Positions 1 to 6,565 of a DNA stretch of 15,554 bases are shown piece after piece; position 1 is the stretch's first letter; each line of letters starts with the position of its first letter. The stretch is from Clostridia bacterium (lineage in GTDB: Bacteria; Bacillota_A; Clostridia; Christensenellales; Aristaeellaceae), in NCBI GenBank assembly GCA_017620455.1, contig JAFZQK010000056.1:1-15554 (forward strand). The letters are read 5' to 3'. The notes under the pieces were generated by a model. The model had not been told where the DNA came from, made no database searches, and saw only the letters and a list, made by a program, of their open reading frames with translations. A program made the translations under genes and the position numbers.

Positions 1-417
1 ATGGACGGCGCCAACGTGGAAATCGCCCAGCAGGTGGGCATGGACAATATCTACATTTTCGGCATGCGGGCGGACACCGTGTCCTCCCTCTACCGGGAAG
101 GCAACTATTCCCCCATGCACATCTACGAAAGCAACAGCGAGCTGCGCAAGGCCCTCACCCAGATCATCGACGGCACCCTGATGCCGGAAAACCCCGCCGC
201 CCTGCAGGATATCTACCACAACCTGCTCTTCTCCGATCCCTATTTCGTCCTCAAGGATTTCGGCTCCTACTCCATGGCCCAGCGCCGGGTGAACGCCGAT
301 TACCAGGACCGGGAAAAGTGGCTGAAAATGGCCGTCACCAACACCGCCTGCTCCGGCATCTTCTCCTCCGACCGCACCATCCGCGAATACAACGAGAAGA
401 TCTGGCACCTGGGCTGA
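1..417 (+). CDS. glgP: Glycogen/alpha-glucan phosphorylase, C-terminal part (5' end outside window)
   Basis: This is the last 138 residues of a glycogen (starch/maltodextrin) phosphorylase, a cytoplasmic PLP enzyme that releases glucose-1-phosphate from alpha-1,4-glucans. Visible family blocks are MDGANVEI at the left edge, the IFGMRAD stretch, and near the C-terminus FSSDRTIREYNEKIW. Full-length members are about 800 residues, so roughly five sixths of the gene lies to the left. The Met at base 1 is an internal residue of the conserved T-(L/M)-DGANVE block, not a start. The PLP-binding lysine of the family sits just upstream of this block and so outside the window. The reading frame closes with TGA at 415-417 with no sign of damage. 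The gene is convergent with the minus-strand operon to its right. Family assignment is very secure; substrate (glycogen versus maltodextrin) cannot be read from the tail. Confidence 0.95.
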   Translation: MDGANVEIAQQVGMDNIYIFGMRADTVSSLYREGNYSPMHIYESNSELRKALTQIIDGTLMPENPAALQDIYHNLLFSDPYFVLKDFGSYSMAQRRVNADYQDREKWLKMAVTNTACSGIFSSDRTIREYNEKIWHLG

Positions 418-450
418 TCGCCCAGCGCACCCGAAGCGAAAACCAACGCA

Positions 451-481
451 ACGCCCGCCCCGCATCACGCAGGGCGGGCGT
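451..481 (+). terminator. GC-rich hairpin after glgP
   Basis: A perfect 10-bp inverted repeat (451-460 with 472-481, loop 11 nt) starts 34 bases after the glgP stop. It is strong in GC but is followed by TCAGATATAT rather than a run of T, so it is a hairpin-type 3' end rather than a textbook intrinsic terminator. Its place at the end of glgP makes a transcription-ending or RNA-stabilising role the simplest reading. Confidence 0.55.
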
Positions 482-503
482 TCAGATATATCGAATTCTC
501 ATC

Positions 504-528
504 AAAAAACGGGACCGCTGCGGCCCCG
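504..528 (-). terminator. Intrinsic terminator of the pilus-like operon
   Basis: Read on the minus strand, CGGGGCC-GCAGC-GGTCCCG forms a 7-bp stem with one G-U pair and a 5-nt loop (510-528), followed directly by six T residues (504-509). This is a canonical intrinsic terminator about 60 bases after the stop of the diguanylate cyclase gene. A perfect 20-bp palindrome (538-557) lies between the stop and this hairpin and may add to termination or 3' stability. Confidence 0.85.
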
Positions 529-586
529 CACCCCGCGCCGGGAGGGGCCCCTCCCGGACATCGGTTTTCCCCGGCGGACGGCGGCT

Positions 587-1717
587 TCACCGTCTGTTCC
601 GCTTGATTTCGTAAAGCTCCTCGTCCGCGGCGGCGATCATATCGTTGGGCGTCATGCCGGGATCGTACTCCGCCATGCCGATGCTGACCTGCAGGGCGTA
701 GGGCGCATCCGCCCGCTTGCTTTCCCGCAGGATCTCCGGGATGCTGGTTTTCATGGCCGCCGCGTCGCCGACGGTGCCCTCCAGCACCACGATGAATTCG
801 TCCCCGCCGTAGCGGGCGATGTACGGCCGCTTCCGGAAGGGGATGCAGGCCTTCTTCAGCGCGCTCACCACGTCCACCAGGGCGTTGTCGCCCTCCAGGT
901 GGCCGTAGGTATCATTGATTTCCTTGAAATAATCCACGTCCACCATGAAAATGAACAGCTTCTCCTCGTGGGTATGCACCTTGTAATTCAGGAAGCTGAT
1001 CAGATTCTGACGGTTGTTCACCTGGGTCAGCTTGTCCTTGGAGATCAGCTGATTGTTGGCGCCGGTGTACATGAAGAGCATTTCGATCATGATGCACACC
1101 ACGATCACCGGCACGGATTCGCCCACGAAGCAAAGCACCCAGGCCAGCAGCAGGCACAAAGGAAACAGGGCCGTCTGCCGCAGGGCGCTGCGTTGGTTGG
1201 GATCGCTTTCCGTTCTGGCATGGTGGATCAGCCGCACCGAGAAGGACGCCGACACCGCAAACAGGTACAGCATGAAATAATTGAAGGCCGTGCTGCGGTG
1301 ATACACGCACTTTTCGTCAAAATAAAACATGGAGCCGGTAAAGAAATTGGCGATCAGGGGGACCAGGCTCAGCGCCAGGGCCGCGCCCACCGCGCTCATG
1401 GTGAGGCGGTAGCGCTTAAGCGACGTTTTCTGCACCGCCTCCGCATAAGCGCACCAGGCGCCCACGCTGCAGATCATGGTCAGGAAATACAGGGTTTTCA
1501 GCGCGACGGAAAGCGGCCGCTGCATCGGCCCCGTCAGCAGCCTGTTGGCCAGGGTGAAAAAGAAATTCGCCAGAAAATTGCACAAAAACCAGCCGAAAAC
1601 ATACTTCAGCTTTCTTTCCGGCGTGGATGACGTTTCCTTTTTTGCCGTCCACACGAACAGCAATCCCACCACGATGCTGCAGATCAGGTAGATCTCCGCA
1701 TACAGGATATGCTCCAT
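587..1717 (-). CDS. Membrane-bound diguanylate cyclase (GGDEF domain)
   Basis: A 376-residue protein predicted to make cyclic di-GMP from two GTP at the inner face of the membrane. Residues 1-218 hold about six or seven hydrophobic segments with no recognised ligand-binding fold; they may act as a membrane sensor. Residues 225-376 are a GGDEF domain with DKLTQVNNRQ (228-237), DVDYFKEIND (260-269), YGHLEGDNAL (271-280) and an intact GGDEF (304-308), so it should be catalytically active. The inhibitory RxxD site normally five residues before GGDEF reads RKRP (295-298), so product inhibition there is probably absent. The start at 1717 is an ATG with GAGGGG five bases upstream. The gene is 25 bases after pilT and is the last gene of the operon, which suggests it supplies or tunes c-di-GMP for the pilus-like machine; that link is inference. 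Confidence 0.93.
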   Translation of the reverse strand: MEHILYAEIYLICSIVVGLLFVWTAKKETSSTPERKLKYVFGWFLCNFLANFFFTLANRLLTGPMQRPLSVALKTLYFLTMICSVGAWCAYAEAVQKTSLKRYRLTMSAVGAALALSLVPLIANFFTGSMFYFDEKCVYHRSTAFNYFMLYLFAVSASFSVRLIHHARTESDPNQRSALRQTALFPLCLLLAWVLCFVGESVPVIVVCIMIEMLFMYTGANNQLISKDKLTQVNNRQNLISFLNYKVHTHEEKLFIFMVDVDYFKEINDTYGHLEGDNALVDVVSALKKACIPFRKRPYIARYGGDEFIVVLEGTVGDAAAMKTSIPEILRESKRADAPYALQVSIGMAEYDPGMTPNDMIAAADEELYEIKRNRR

Positions 1718-1742
1718 AGCTTCCCCTCGTTCTGATCGGGTA

Positions 1743-2804
1743 TCAGATGCGTTTGGACAGCGTTTCCGGGTTGGACGCGTGGATCAGGGCGATATCCCGG
1801 GTGATACGTCCCGCCCGCACCAGGCGCTGCAGCTCCGCGTCCATGGACATCATGCTCTGATCGCTGCCGCCGTAAATCACGTTGTCGATCTGATGGGTGC
1901 GCCCGTCGCGGATCATATTCTGGATGGCGGCGTTCACCGTCATCACCTCAAAGACGGGCACGCGGCCGCCGTCCACCGTGGGCACCAGGCGCTGGGACAC
2001 CACGGCCTTGAGCACCATGCTCAGCTGCACGCGGATCTGGCTCTGCTGCTCGGCGGGGAAGGTGTCGATAATGCGGTCCACCGTTTTGGCGGCGCCGATG
2101 GTATGCAGGGAGGACAGGAGCAGATGCCCCGTTTCCGCGGCGGTAATGGCGGTGCGGATGGTATCCAGATCGCGCATTTCGCCCAGCATGATCACGTCCG
2201 GTGCCTGGCGCAGGGCTGCGCGCAGGGCGCGGTCGAAGGTGGCGGCGTCGTTGGGCACCTCGCGCTGGCTCACCAGGGATTTCTGGTGCCGGTGCAGGTA
2301 TTCGATGGGGTCCTCGATGGTAACGATATGGGCGTTGCGGGTGGCGTTGATCCGGTCCACCATGCAGGCCAGGGTGGTGCTCTTGCCGCTGCCGGCGGGG
2401 CCCGTCACCAGGATCATGCCGCTGCGCTGGGCCGCCAGGGTCATCACGATGTCGGGAATGTTCATGCTGCGGTAATCCGGCAGCTCAAAATTCACGATGC
2501 GGGCGATGGCGGCATAGGTGCCGCGCTGACGGTAAGCGTTGCAGCGGAAGCGGCTGACGTTGAGGATGGCGAAGGAAAAGTCGTCGTCCCCTTCCTTATC
2601 CAGCATGGAAAAATCCCGCCGGGACAATTCGTACATCTGCCGCACCAGCCATTCCGAATCCGTGGGCATGATGCGATTCGGCGTCAGATCCACAAAATTA
2701 TTATTGACCTTCACCGCCACCGGCGCGCCGGGAACGATGAATACGTCCGATCCGCCCATTTCCACTGCTTTTTGCAGCAGCTCCGTCAAAGTGGGTCCTT
2801 CCAT
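1743..2804 (-). CDS. pilT: PilT-type type IV pilus retraction-family ATPase
   Basis: A 353-residue cytoplasmic hexameric-type secretion ATPase of the PilT branch of the GspE/VirB11 superfamily. Visible are Walker A GPAGSGKST (135-143), the Asp box TIEDPIE (162-168), Walker B DVIMLGEMRD (203-212, Glu209), and the His box TGHLLLSSLHT (225-235). Near the C-terminus AIQNMIRD (293-300) stands where PilT proteins have AIRNLIRE, which separates it from PilB/GspE. There is no tetracysteine zinc motif and no N-terminal GspE-N domain. I chose the ATG at 2804, which overlaps the stop of the preceding gene by one base (TAATG). An in-frame ATG at 2933 would add a 43-residue Gly/Arg-rich stretch lying over that gene. 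In known systems PilT powers pilus disassembly; here it is the only ATPase in the cluster, so whether it retracts, extends or does both is open. Confidence 0.93.
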   Translation of the reverse strand: MEGPTLTELLQKAVEMGGSDVFIVPGAPVAVKVNNNFVDLTPNRIMPTDSEWLVRQMYELSRRDFSMLDKEGDDDFSFAILNVSRFRCNAYRQRGTYAAIARIVNFELPDYRSMNIPDIVMTLAAQRSGMILVTGPAGSGKSTTLACMVDRINATRNAHIVTIEDPIEYLHRHQKSLVSQREVPNDAATFDRALRAALRQAPDVIMLGEMRDLDTIRTAITAAETGHLLLSSLHTIGAAKTVDRIIDTFPAEQQSQIRVQLSMVLKAVVSQRLVPTVDGGRVPVFEVMTVNAAIQNMIRDGRTHQIDNVIYGGSDQSMMSMDAELQRLVRAGRITRDIALIHASNPETLSKRI

Positions 2805-3250
2805 TACCAATCCATCCCTTCCTCGGTGGCCGAAGTCAGCTTGTACCGGACCCATACCGCCCGGCTGTCCGCGCCCAGGGGCTGCAGTTCCACTGCGCAG
2901 TCCAGACGGCGCAGCTCGTCGCTTTCCGTCCATTCCACGGTGCGGCCGTCCATCGTCATGGCTTCCGGCAGGCGGCTTTCCACCGCCGACAGGTACGCTT
3001 CCTCATCCGAAGCGCCCTTCGCTTCCTCCGCCATGATCTGATCCAGCGCCGCCCGGCTTTCCTCCGCCTGGGCGTTCAGGGCGTACACGGCCTCCACCAC
3101 CACGGCGCTGCGCTCGCTCAGGCGGATGTCGTTGCGGCTGTTCATCAGGCTCAGCATGCCCAGCACGCTCATGCTCAGCACCACGAAGATCAGGATCAGC
3201 GAAGAAGCGCCGGGGCCCAGGCTGACGCTGCTTTTCCTTTTTTCGCTCAT
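2804..3250 (-). CDS. Single-pass pilin-like/minor pseudopilin-like protein
   Basis: A 148-residue protein of unknown function. A short basic N-terminus is followed by GPGASS and one hydrophobic helix (about 16-36), then a polar, Glu-rich extracytoplasmic part beginning NSRNDIRLSERSAVVVEA. This layout, an N-terminal helix continuing into an amphipathic helix that starts a small soluble domain, is that of minor (pseudo)pilins. No prepilin peptidase site with Glu at +5 is present. Its ATG overlaps the stop of the previous gene by four bases (ATGA) and its own stop overlaps the pilT start, so it is translationally tied to both. I infer from context and shape that it is a structural part of the pilus-like assembly; similar short proteins occur in pilus-type clusters of Clostridia, but I cannot name a family with certainty. 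Confidence 0.8.
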   Translation of the reverse strand: MSEKRKSSVSLGPGASSLILIFVVLSMSVLGMLSLMNSRNDIRLSERSAVVVEAVYALNAQAEESRAALDQIMAEEAKGASDEEAYLSAVESRLPEAMTMDGRTVEWTESDELRRLDCAVELQPLGADSRAVWVRYKLTSATEEGMDW

Positions 3251-3666
3251 GGCTGCACCTCCTCATACCAGGCGACGGGCAGGGCAAAGAGCTTTTCTTC
3301 GCCATAGTACGCCTGCACCTGGGCGCTGTGCATCCTGCCGGCGGGCCGGTCCTGGGTATCCAGATAAGCGCTCAGGCTGAACCCATCGCCGGCCAGATGC
3401 CAGCCGGAGGCGGCGTCCGCCTCAAAGCCCAGGTCCTGCAGGGCGCGGATCTCGCCGGCCACCCCGCCCCCCTCCGACAGGGAGGCGTACAGCCGGTCCG
3501 CCGTATTCTGGGCGGCCACCAAAGCATCGTTGATGGCGCCGGCCTTTTTCCCCTGGTTGCTGGAGGCGGTAAACACCTGCAGAAGCACGGTGGACGCCAG
3601 CATGAAAAAGATCACCACGATCAAAAGCTCCACCAGCAGCGCGTTGCTCCGATTGGCCTTCTTCAT
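3247..3666 (-). CDS. Pilin-like protein with prepilin-type N-terminus
   Basis: A 139-residue protein whose N-terminus, NALLVELLIVVIFF (8-21), resembles the type IV prepilin motif (G/FTLIELL). Glu13 sits where the +5 Glu of mature pilins would be if cleavage fell after Asn8, but the Gly normally at -1 is Asn, so processing by a standard prepilin peptidase is doubtful. One hydrophobic helix (9-31) leads into a small soluble domain of about 105 residues rich in Ala and Gly. The start ATG and stop each overlap the neighbouring gene by four bases. This is the most pilin-like of the four small proteins in the cluster and a candidate major or minor subunit. That role is inferred from the helix motif and neighbours, not from a recognised family. 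Confidence 0.8.
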   Translation of the reverse strand: MKKANRSNALLVELLIVVIFFMLASTVLLQVFTASSNQGKKAGAINDALVAAQNTADRLYASLSEGGGVAGEIRALQDLGFEADAASGWHLAGDGFSLSAYLDTQDRPAGRMHSAQVQAYYGEEKLFALPVAWYEEVQP

Positions 3667-4160
3667 TCTTTCACCCCTCCGTCCGCCGCACAGCGCAGGG
3701 CGATCTGCACGTCCGTTTCCGCGTCCGCCGATTTGAGATGAATGGTCATCAGCCCGCCGCGGATCTCGGCGTTCATTTCCTCCAAGGGGCAGATGGGCTC
3801 GCCCAGATCCGGCTCAAATTCGTTGGCGCGTTCGGTGAACAGCTCCCGCAGCGTGCCTTCGTAGGCGTACAGCCGCGTCACGTATTCATCCCCGTCGTAA
3901 ACTTCGATCATGGTCACGGTGGGGATCCCGTTCAGGTTCTCCGTCAGGACCTCCTCCTTTTCGTCGTCCGCCCGGACCATGCTGCGGACGTAGGCGGCGG
4001 CCACGCGGCTTTCGTTATGCTGCTGCGTGCGGTCGGAGGTGGACTTGTAGGTGCGCGCCCCCAACAGCACCATCACGGTGGAGAACACCGCGAAAACGCC
4101 CATCAGCAGGAACACGAACACGCCCGAAATGGCGTGCTGGGATGGCTGATGCTTGCTCAA
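3663..4160 (-). CDS. DUF4860-type single-pass protein, TTG start
   Basis: A 165-residue protein with a short N-terminal tail, one hydrophobic helix (about 11-34, GVFVFLLMGVFAVFS) and a soluble domain. The pattern after the helix (ARTYKSTSDRTQQHNESRVAAAYVRSMVR, in two parts around residue 50) matches my memory of the uncharacterised DUF4860 family found next to pilus genes in Clostridia. The translation start is TTG at 4160: no in-frame ATG or GTG lies between it and the previous stop, and the next Met falls inside the membrane helix. A GGAGG lies about ten bases upstream. It starts four bases after the stop of the previous gene and ends in a four-base overlap with the next. I infer an accessory pilin-like or assembly role. 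The family name is from recall and less certain than the gene itself. Confidence 0.78.
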   Translation of the reverse strand: MSKHQPSQHAISGVFVFLLMGVFAVFSTVMVLLGARTYKSTSDRTQQHNESRVAAAYVRSMVRADDEKEEVLTENLNGIPTVTMIEVYDGDEYVTRLYAYEGTLRELFTERANEFEPDLGEPICPLEEMNAEIRGGLMTIHLKSADAETDVQIALRCAADGGVKE

Positions 4161-4164
4161 GGCG

Positions 4165-4548
4165 TCACGGCCTCCTCTCTGTAACGAAGATATCGGGAAG
4201 CAGGTTCGAAGCGAAGGCGTCGTAGGTGATCAGGTAACGGCTCCGGTCGTAGGCCAGATGGTAATTCTCCCGCAGGTAGCGGATGGCGGGGTCCTCCTTC
4301 TCCATCCGGAAAACCGACTGCAGGTACGCATACAGCCAGAAGGGGGAATCCGGCTCGTACCTCTCCTCCTCGCTGACCGGGTACGCCCCTTCCACGGCGT
4401 AGCACGTCAGCGCCGCGGATTTCACCGCGTCGTGGACGATTTCGCTTTCCGCCCGCGTCTGCTTGGTATCGATCCGGTTCACCAGCGCCACTGCCAGCAC
4501 CAGCACCGCCAGGATCGTCAGCAGTTTCAAGACATCCTTTCGGCTCAT
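4165..4548 (-). CDS. Small pseudopilin-like membrane-anchored protein
   Basis: A 127-residue protein with an N-terminal hydrophobic helix (7-23) and a soluble part. Residues AVKSAALTCYAVEGAYP (41-57) look like the stretch of GspG-type pseudopilins in which the N-terminal helix ends in a Y-x-x-x-G-x-YP turn; then comes YLRENYHLAYDRSRYLITY (91-109) and a conserved-looking FASNLLPDIFV end. There is no Gly-Phe-Thr-Leu-Ile-Glu cleavage site. The start is ATG at 4548 with AAAGGAAA about seven bases upstream, 21 bases after the stop of the GspF-like gene. Context and the YP motif point to a structural subunit of the pilus-like machine. This is a fold-level inference; I do not recognise a named family. 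Confidence 0.8.
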   Translation of the reverse strand: MSRKDVLKLLTILAVLVLAVALVNRIDTKQTRAESEIVHDAVKSAALTCYAVEGAYPVSEEERYEPDSPFWLYAYLQSVFRMEKEDPAIRYLRENYHLAYDRSRYLITYDAFASNLLPDIFVTERRP

Positions 4549-4569
4549 ATCGGTTTCCTTTCCCGGCCC

Positions 4570-5619
4570 TTACAGGCTGGACAGAATGCCCGCCATCGGC
4601 AGCATGACCGCCAGCAGCACCGCCCCGATGACCACGGACAGGAGGGCCACCAGCGTCGGCTCGATGATCGCCACCAGGCGGGTGATATCGTCCTCCACCT
4701 CTTCTTCGTACAGCGACGCCAGCTTGCCCAGCACCTGGTCTTCCCGGCCGGTGGCGCTGCCCATGGTGATCATGCGGTTATGCAGTTCATCGAACAGGCC
4801 GGTCTCCGTGACGGCCTCGGCGAAGGTGCTGCCGCCCTCCAAGCTTTCCCGGATGCTCTGCACCTTTTGGGCCGCTTCTTTATCGTTGAGCACCTTGCTG
4901 GTCATTTCCAGGGCCTCCCCCGTGGGGAAGCCGCCGGAGAGCATCATGGACAGCACGCTGGCCACCCGGGAGGCGGACAGGCGGCGGTTCAGCCGCTGCA
5001 GGGAGGGCACCGCCTTCTGCAATGCGCCCATCACCTTGTCCCGGTGCTTCGTGCGCATCAGGATGACGATGGTCAGCACCCCGATCACCAGCAGCGCCAC
5101 CACTGCCAGCACGATCCAGCCCACGGCCACGCCCAGGCGCATCATGGTGCTGCCCGATTCCGTCATGCCCACGCCCATGCTGTTGAGCACCCGGCGGAAC
5201 ACCGGCAGCACCTTCCACAGCAGGATCAGCACGATGACCACCAGCATCACGCCCAGCACCAGCGGATAGGTGACGGCGCTGACCACGGAGGAACGGATGC
5301 GGTCCTCCCTGGCGTAATATTCTTCCAGGCCGCGCATGACCTTGTCCAGCTGGCCGCTGCGCTCGCCGATGCCCACCATCTCCACCAGATAATCCGGCCA
5401 CCGGTCGTCTTCCTTCAGCGCGTTATACAAAGACCCCGTTTCGGTAACGCCTTTGCTGGCGGAAGCATAAATATCGGCGTTGGCGCTGCCCTTGTCGGCC
5501 CCGGCCAGGGTTTCCATGCCGTCGTACAGGGGCAGGCCCGCCTCCAGGATCAGGGCCACCTGACCACAGAAGTTGCTCAGCTCGGCCGAAGACAGGCCGT
5601 TCACGTTCTTCCTGCTCAT
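4570..5619 (-). CDS. GspF/PilC-type inner-membrane platform protein
   Basis: A 349-residue polytopic protein of the T2SSF family, the inner-membrane platform that couples the cytoplasmic ATPase to (pseudo)pilin assembly. Two repeats of the domain are visible, about 12-135 and 217-340, with three membrane helices (112-140, 162-188, 318-343). Typical spots include LEAGLPLYDGMETL in the first repeat, LSGGFPTGEALEMTS in the second and IIEPTLVALLSVVIGAVLLAVMLPM at the end. Three in-frame ATGs lie close together (5634, 5625, 5619). Only the one at 5619 has a Shine-Dalgarno (GGAGGG, 5627-5632) at proper spacing, seven bases, so I use it. It follows the transglutaminase-like gene by 21 bases and precedes the small pilin-like genes. 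Family membership is secure; PilC versus GspF naming is not meaningful here. Confidence 0.93.
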   Translation of the reverse strand: MSRKNVNGLSSAELSNFCGQVALILEAGLPLYDGMETLAGADKGSANADIYASASKGVTETGSLYNALKEDDRWPDYLVEMVGIGERSGQLDKVMRGLEEYYAREDRIRSSVVSAVTYPLVLGVMLVVIVLILLWKVLPVFRRVLNSMGVGMTESGSTMMRLGVAVGWIVLAVVALLVIGVLTIVILMRTKHRDKVMGALQKAVPSLQRLNRRLSASRVASVLSMMLSGGFPTGEALEMTSKVLNDKEAAQKVQSIRESLEGGSTFAEAVTETGLFDELHNRMITMGSATGREDQVLGKLASLYEEEVEDDITRLVAIIEPTLVALLSVVIGAVLLAVMLPMAGILSSL

Positions 5620-5626
5620 TTTCATT

Positions 5627-5632
5627 CCCTCC
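5627..5632 (-). promoter_or_regulatory. Shine-Dalgarno site that fixes the GspF-like start
   Basis: GGAGGG on the minus strand, seven bases before the ATG at 5619. It overlaps the alternative upstream ATG at 5634 and ends two bases before the one at 5625, which argues against both as starts. Confidence 0.7.
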
Positions 5633-5640
5633 ATCCCTGG

Positions 5641-6465
5641 TCAATACCAGCGTTCCACGGTATAGTTTTTCGGCTTGGATATGGCGTTCAGCGCCGCCGT
5701 GGGATCAAAGAACACTTCCTCGCCGTCGATGATGGTGACGGTCCAGGCGTGATAGTTCTTATCGGCGTAGCCGATCATCAGCTTACAGGGGATCCCCTGG
5801 GTGCGCAGCATGCACGCCATGATGGCGGACAGATCCTGGCAGACGCCCATGTGCTTATCGTAGCTGCCGTCGATGTCCGGCAGGACGCCGGGCTTGATGG
5901 TGGCGGCCTTCACGAAATCGTAGACGAACTTGGTTTTCATGAAGCCGCACACGGCGTCGAAGGCTTCCTTGTTCGTTTTGCCCTTGCAAAGCTCCTCCGC
6001 CTTGAGGAAGGCCTTGGAATCCACGGTATAGAACACGTACTGATTGGGATAGAGGAAGGCCCCGTCCTCCCGCGCCAGCTTCACCGTCACCGTGATCTTG
6101 CCCGCCGCGGCGTATTTCTTCCCCGAAACGTTTTCCCACAGGGTGATCTCATAGCTGCCGCTGCCCATCTGGAAGGGGAACACCTCGGTGTCGCCGGTGT
6201 TCTTCAGATCGTAGGTCAGCGTTTCTCCCTTGAAGGAAACGCGGAGCTTCAGGGCTTTCTTCGTTTTGTTCTGCACGGACGCGACGAAATACCCCTCCGA
6301 CGCGTTGCTCATATCCACCTTCAGCTTTTCGCTCTTTTTGATCTCTTTTCCCGGGCTCTCGGGCCATTTGGCGTTTCCTTCCGCCGCCGCGCCCCCGCCT
6401 GCGAATATCGCCAGGCATATCAGGAACGCTCCCGCGAGGAACAAAATCAGCCTCCTGTGTCTCAT
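5641..6465 (-). CDS. Secreted transglutaminase-like (papain-fold) protein
   Basis: A 274-residue protein with an N-terminal signal sequence or anchor (basic MRHRR, then hydrophobic 6-28 ending GGGAAAEG), so the body should lie outside the membrane. Residues about 45-135 look like a beta-rich domain. Residues about 145-274 carry the transglutaminase-like catalytic triad: Cys209 in GVCQDLSAIMACML, His239 in NYHAWTV and Asp254 in VFFDPT. The fold occurs in protein cross-linking enzymes, peptidases and inactive scaffolds, so the reaction cannot be told from sequence. The ATG at 6465 has AAAGGAGA about eleven bases upstream. It is the first gene after the BTAD regulator (100-base gap with a hairpin) and is tightly followed by the platform gene. 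A role in processing, cross-linking or anchoring the surface filament is possible but is inference. Confidence 0.88.
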   Translation of the reverse strand: MRHRRLILFLAGAFLICLAIFAGGGAAAEGNAKWPESPGKEIKKSEKLKVDMSNASEGYFVASVQNKTKKALKLRVSFKGETLTYDLKNTGDTEVFPFQMGSGSYEITLWENVSGKKYAAAGKITVTVKLAREDGAFLYPNQYVFYTVDSKAFLKAEELCKGKTNKEAFDAVCGFMKTKFVYDFVKAATIKPGVLPDIDGSYDKHMGVCQDLSAIMACMLRTQGIPCKLMIGYADKNYHAWTVTIIDGEEVFFDPTAALNAISKPKNYTVERWY

Positions 6466-6533
6466 ACCGTCCCTGTCTCCTTTCCGACGGCCGCCGGCGC
6501 GGCCGGGATCGTTCGGTGAGATCGTATGCGGAC

Positions 6534-6557
6534 CGGCGGAAGGAAACGCTTCCGCCG
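6534..6557 (-). terminator. Intercistronic hairpin between regulator and transglutaminase genes
   Basis: A perfect 8-bp inverted repeat (6534-6541 with 6550-6557, 8-nt loop) lies just after the stop of the BTAD gene. No T-run follows on the minus strand, so it is more likely a partial terminator, attenuator or RNA-processing/stability element than a full stop. It could set different levels for the regulator and the structural genes. Confidence 0.4.
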
Positions 6558-6565
6558 CTGCGCTT

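Noticed and set aside
2805..2933. Longer pilT start at 2933
   Set aside because: Adds 43 Gly/Arg-rich residues overlapping the preceding gene; the ATG at 2804 gives a normal PilT N-terminus and a TAATG junction.
4153..6519. 788-codon plus-strand open frame opposite the pilus-like genes
   Set aside because: Composition (His/Gln/Gly-rich) and lack of domains mark it as a shadow of the minus-strand genes.
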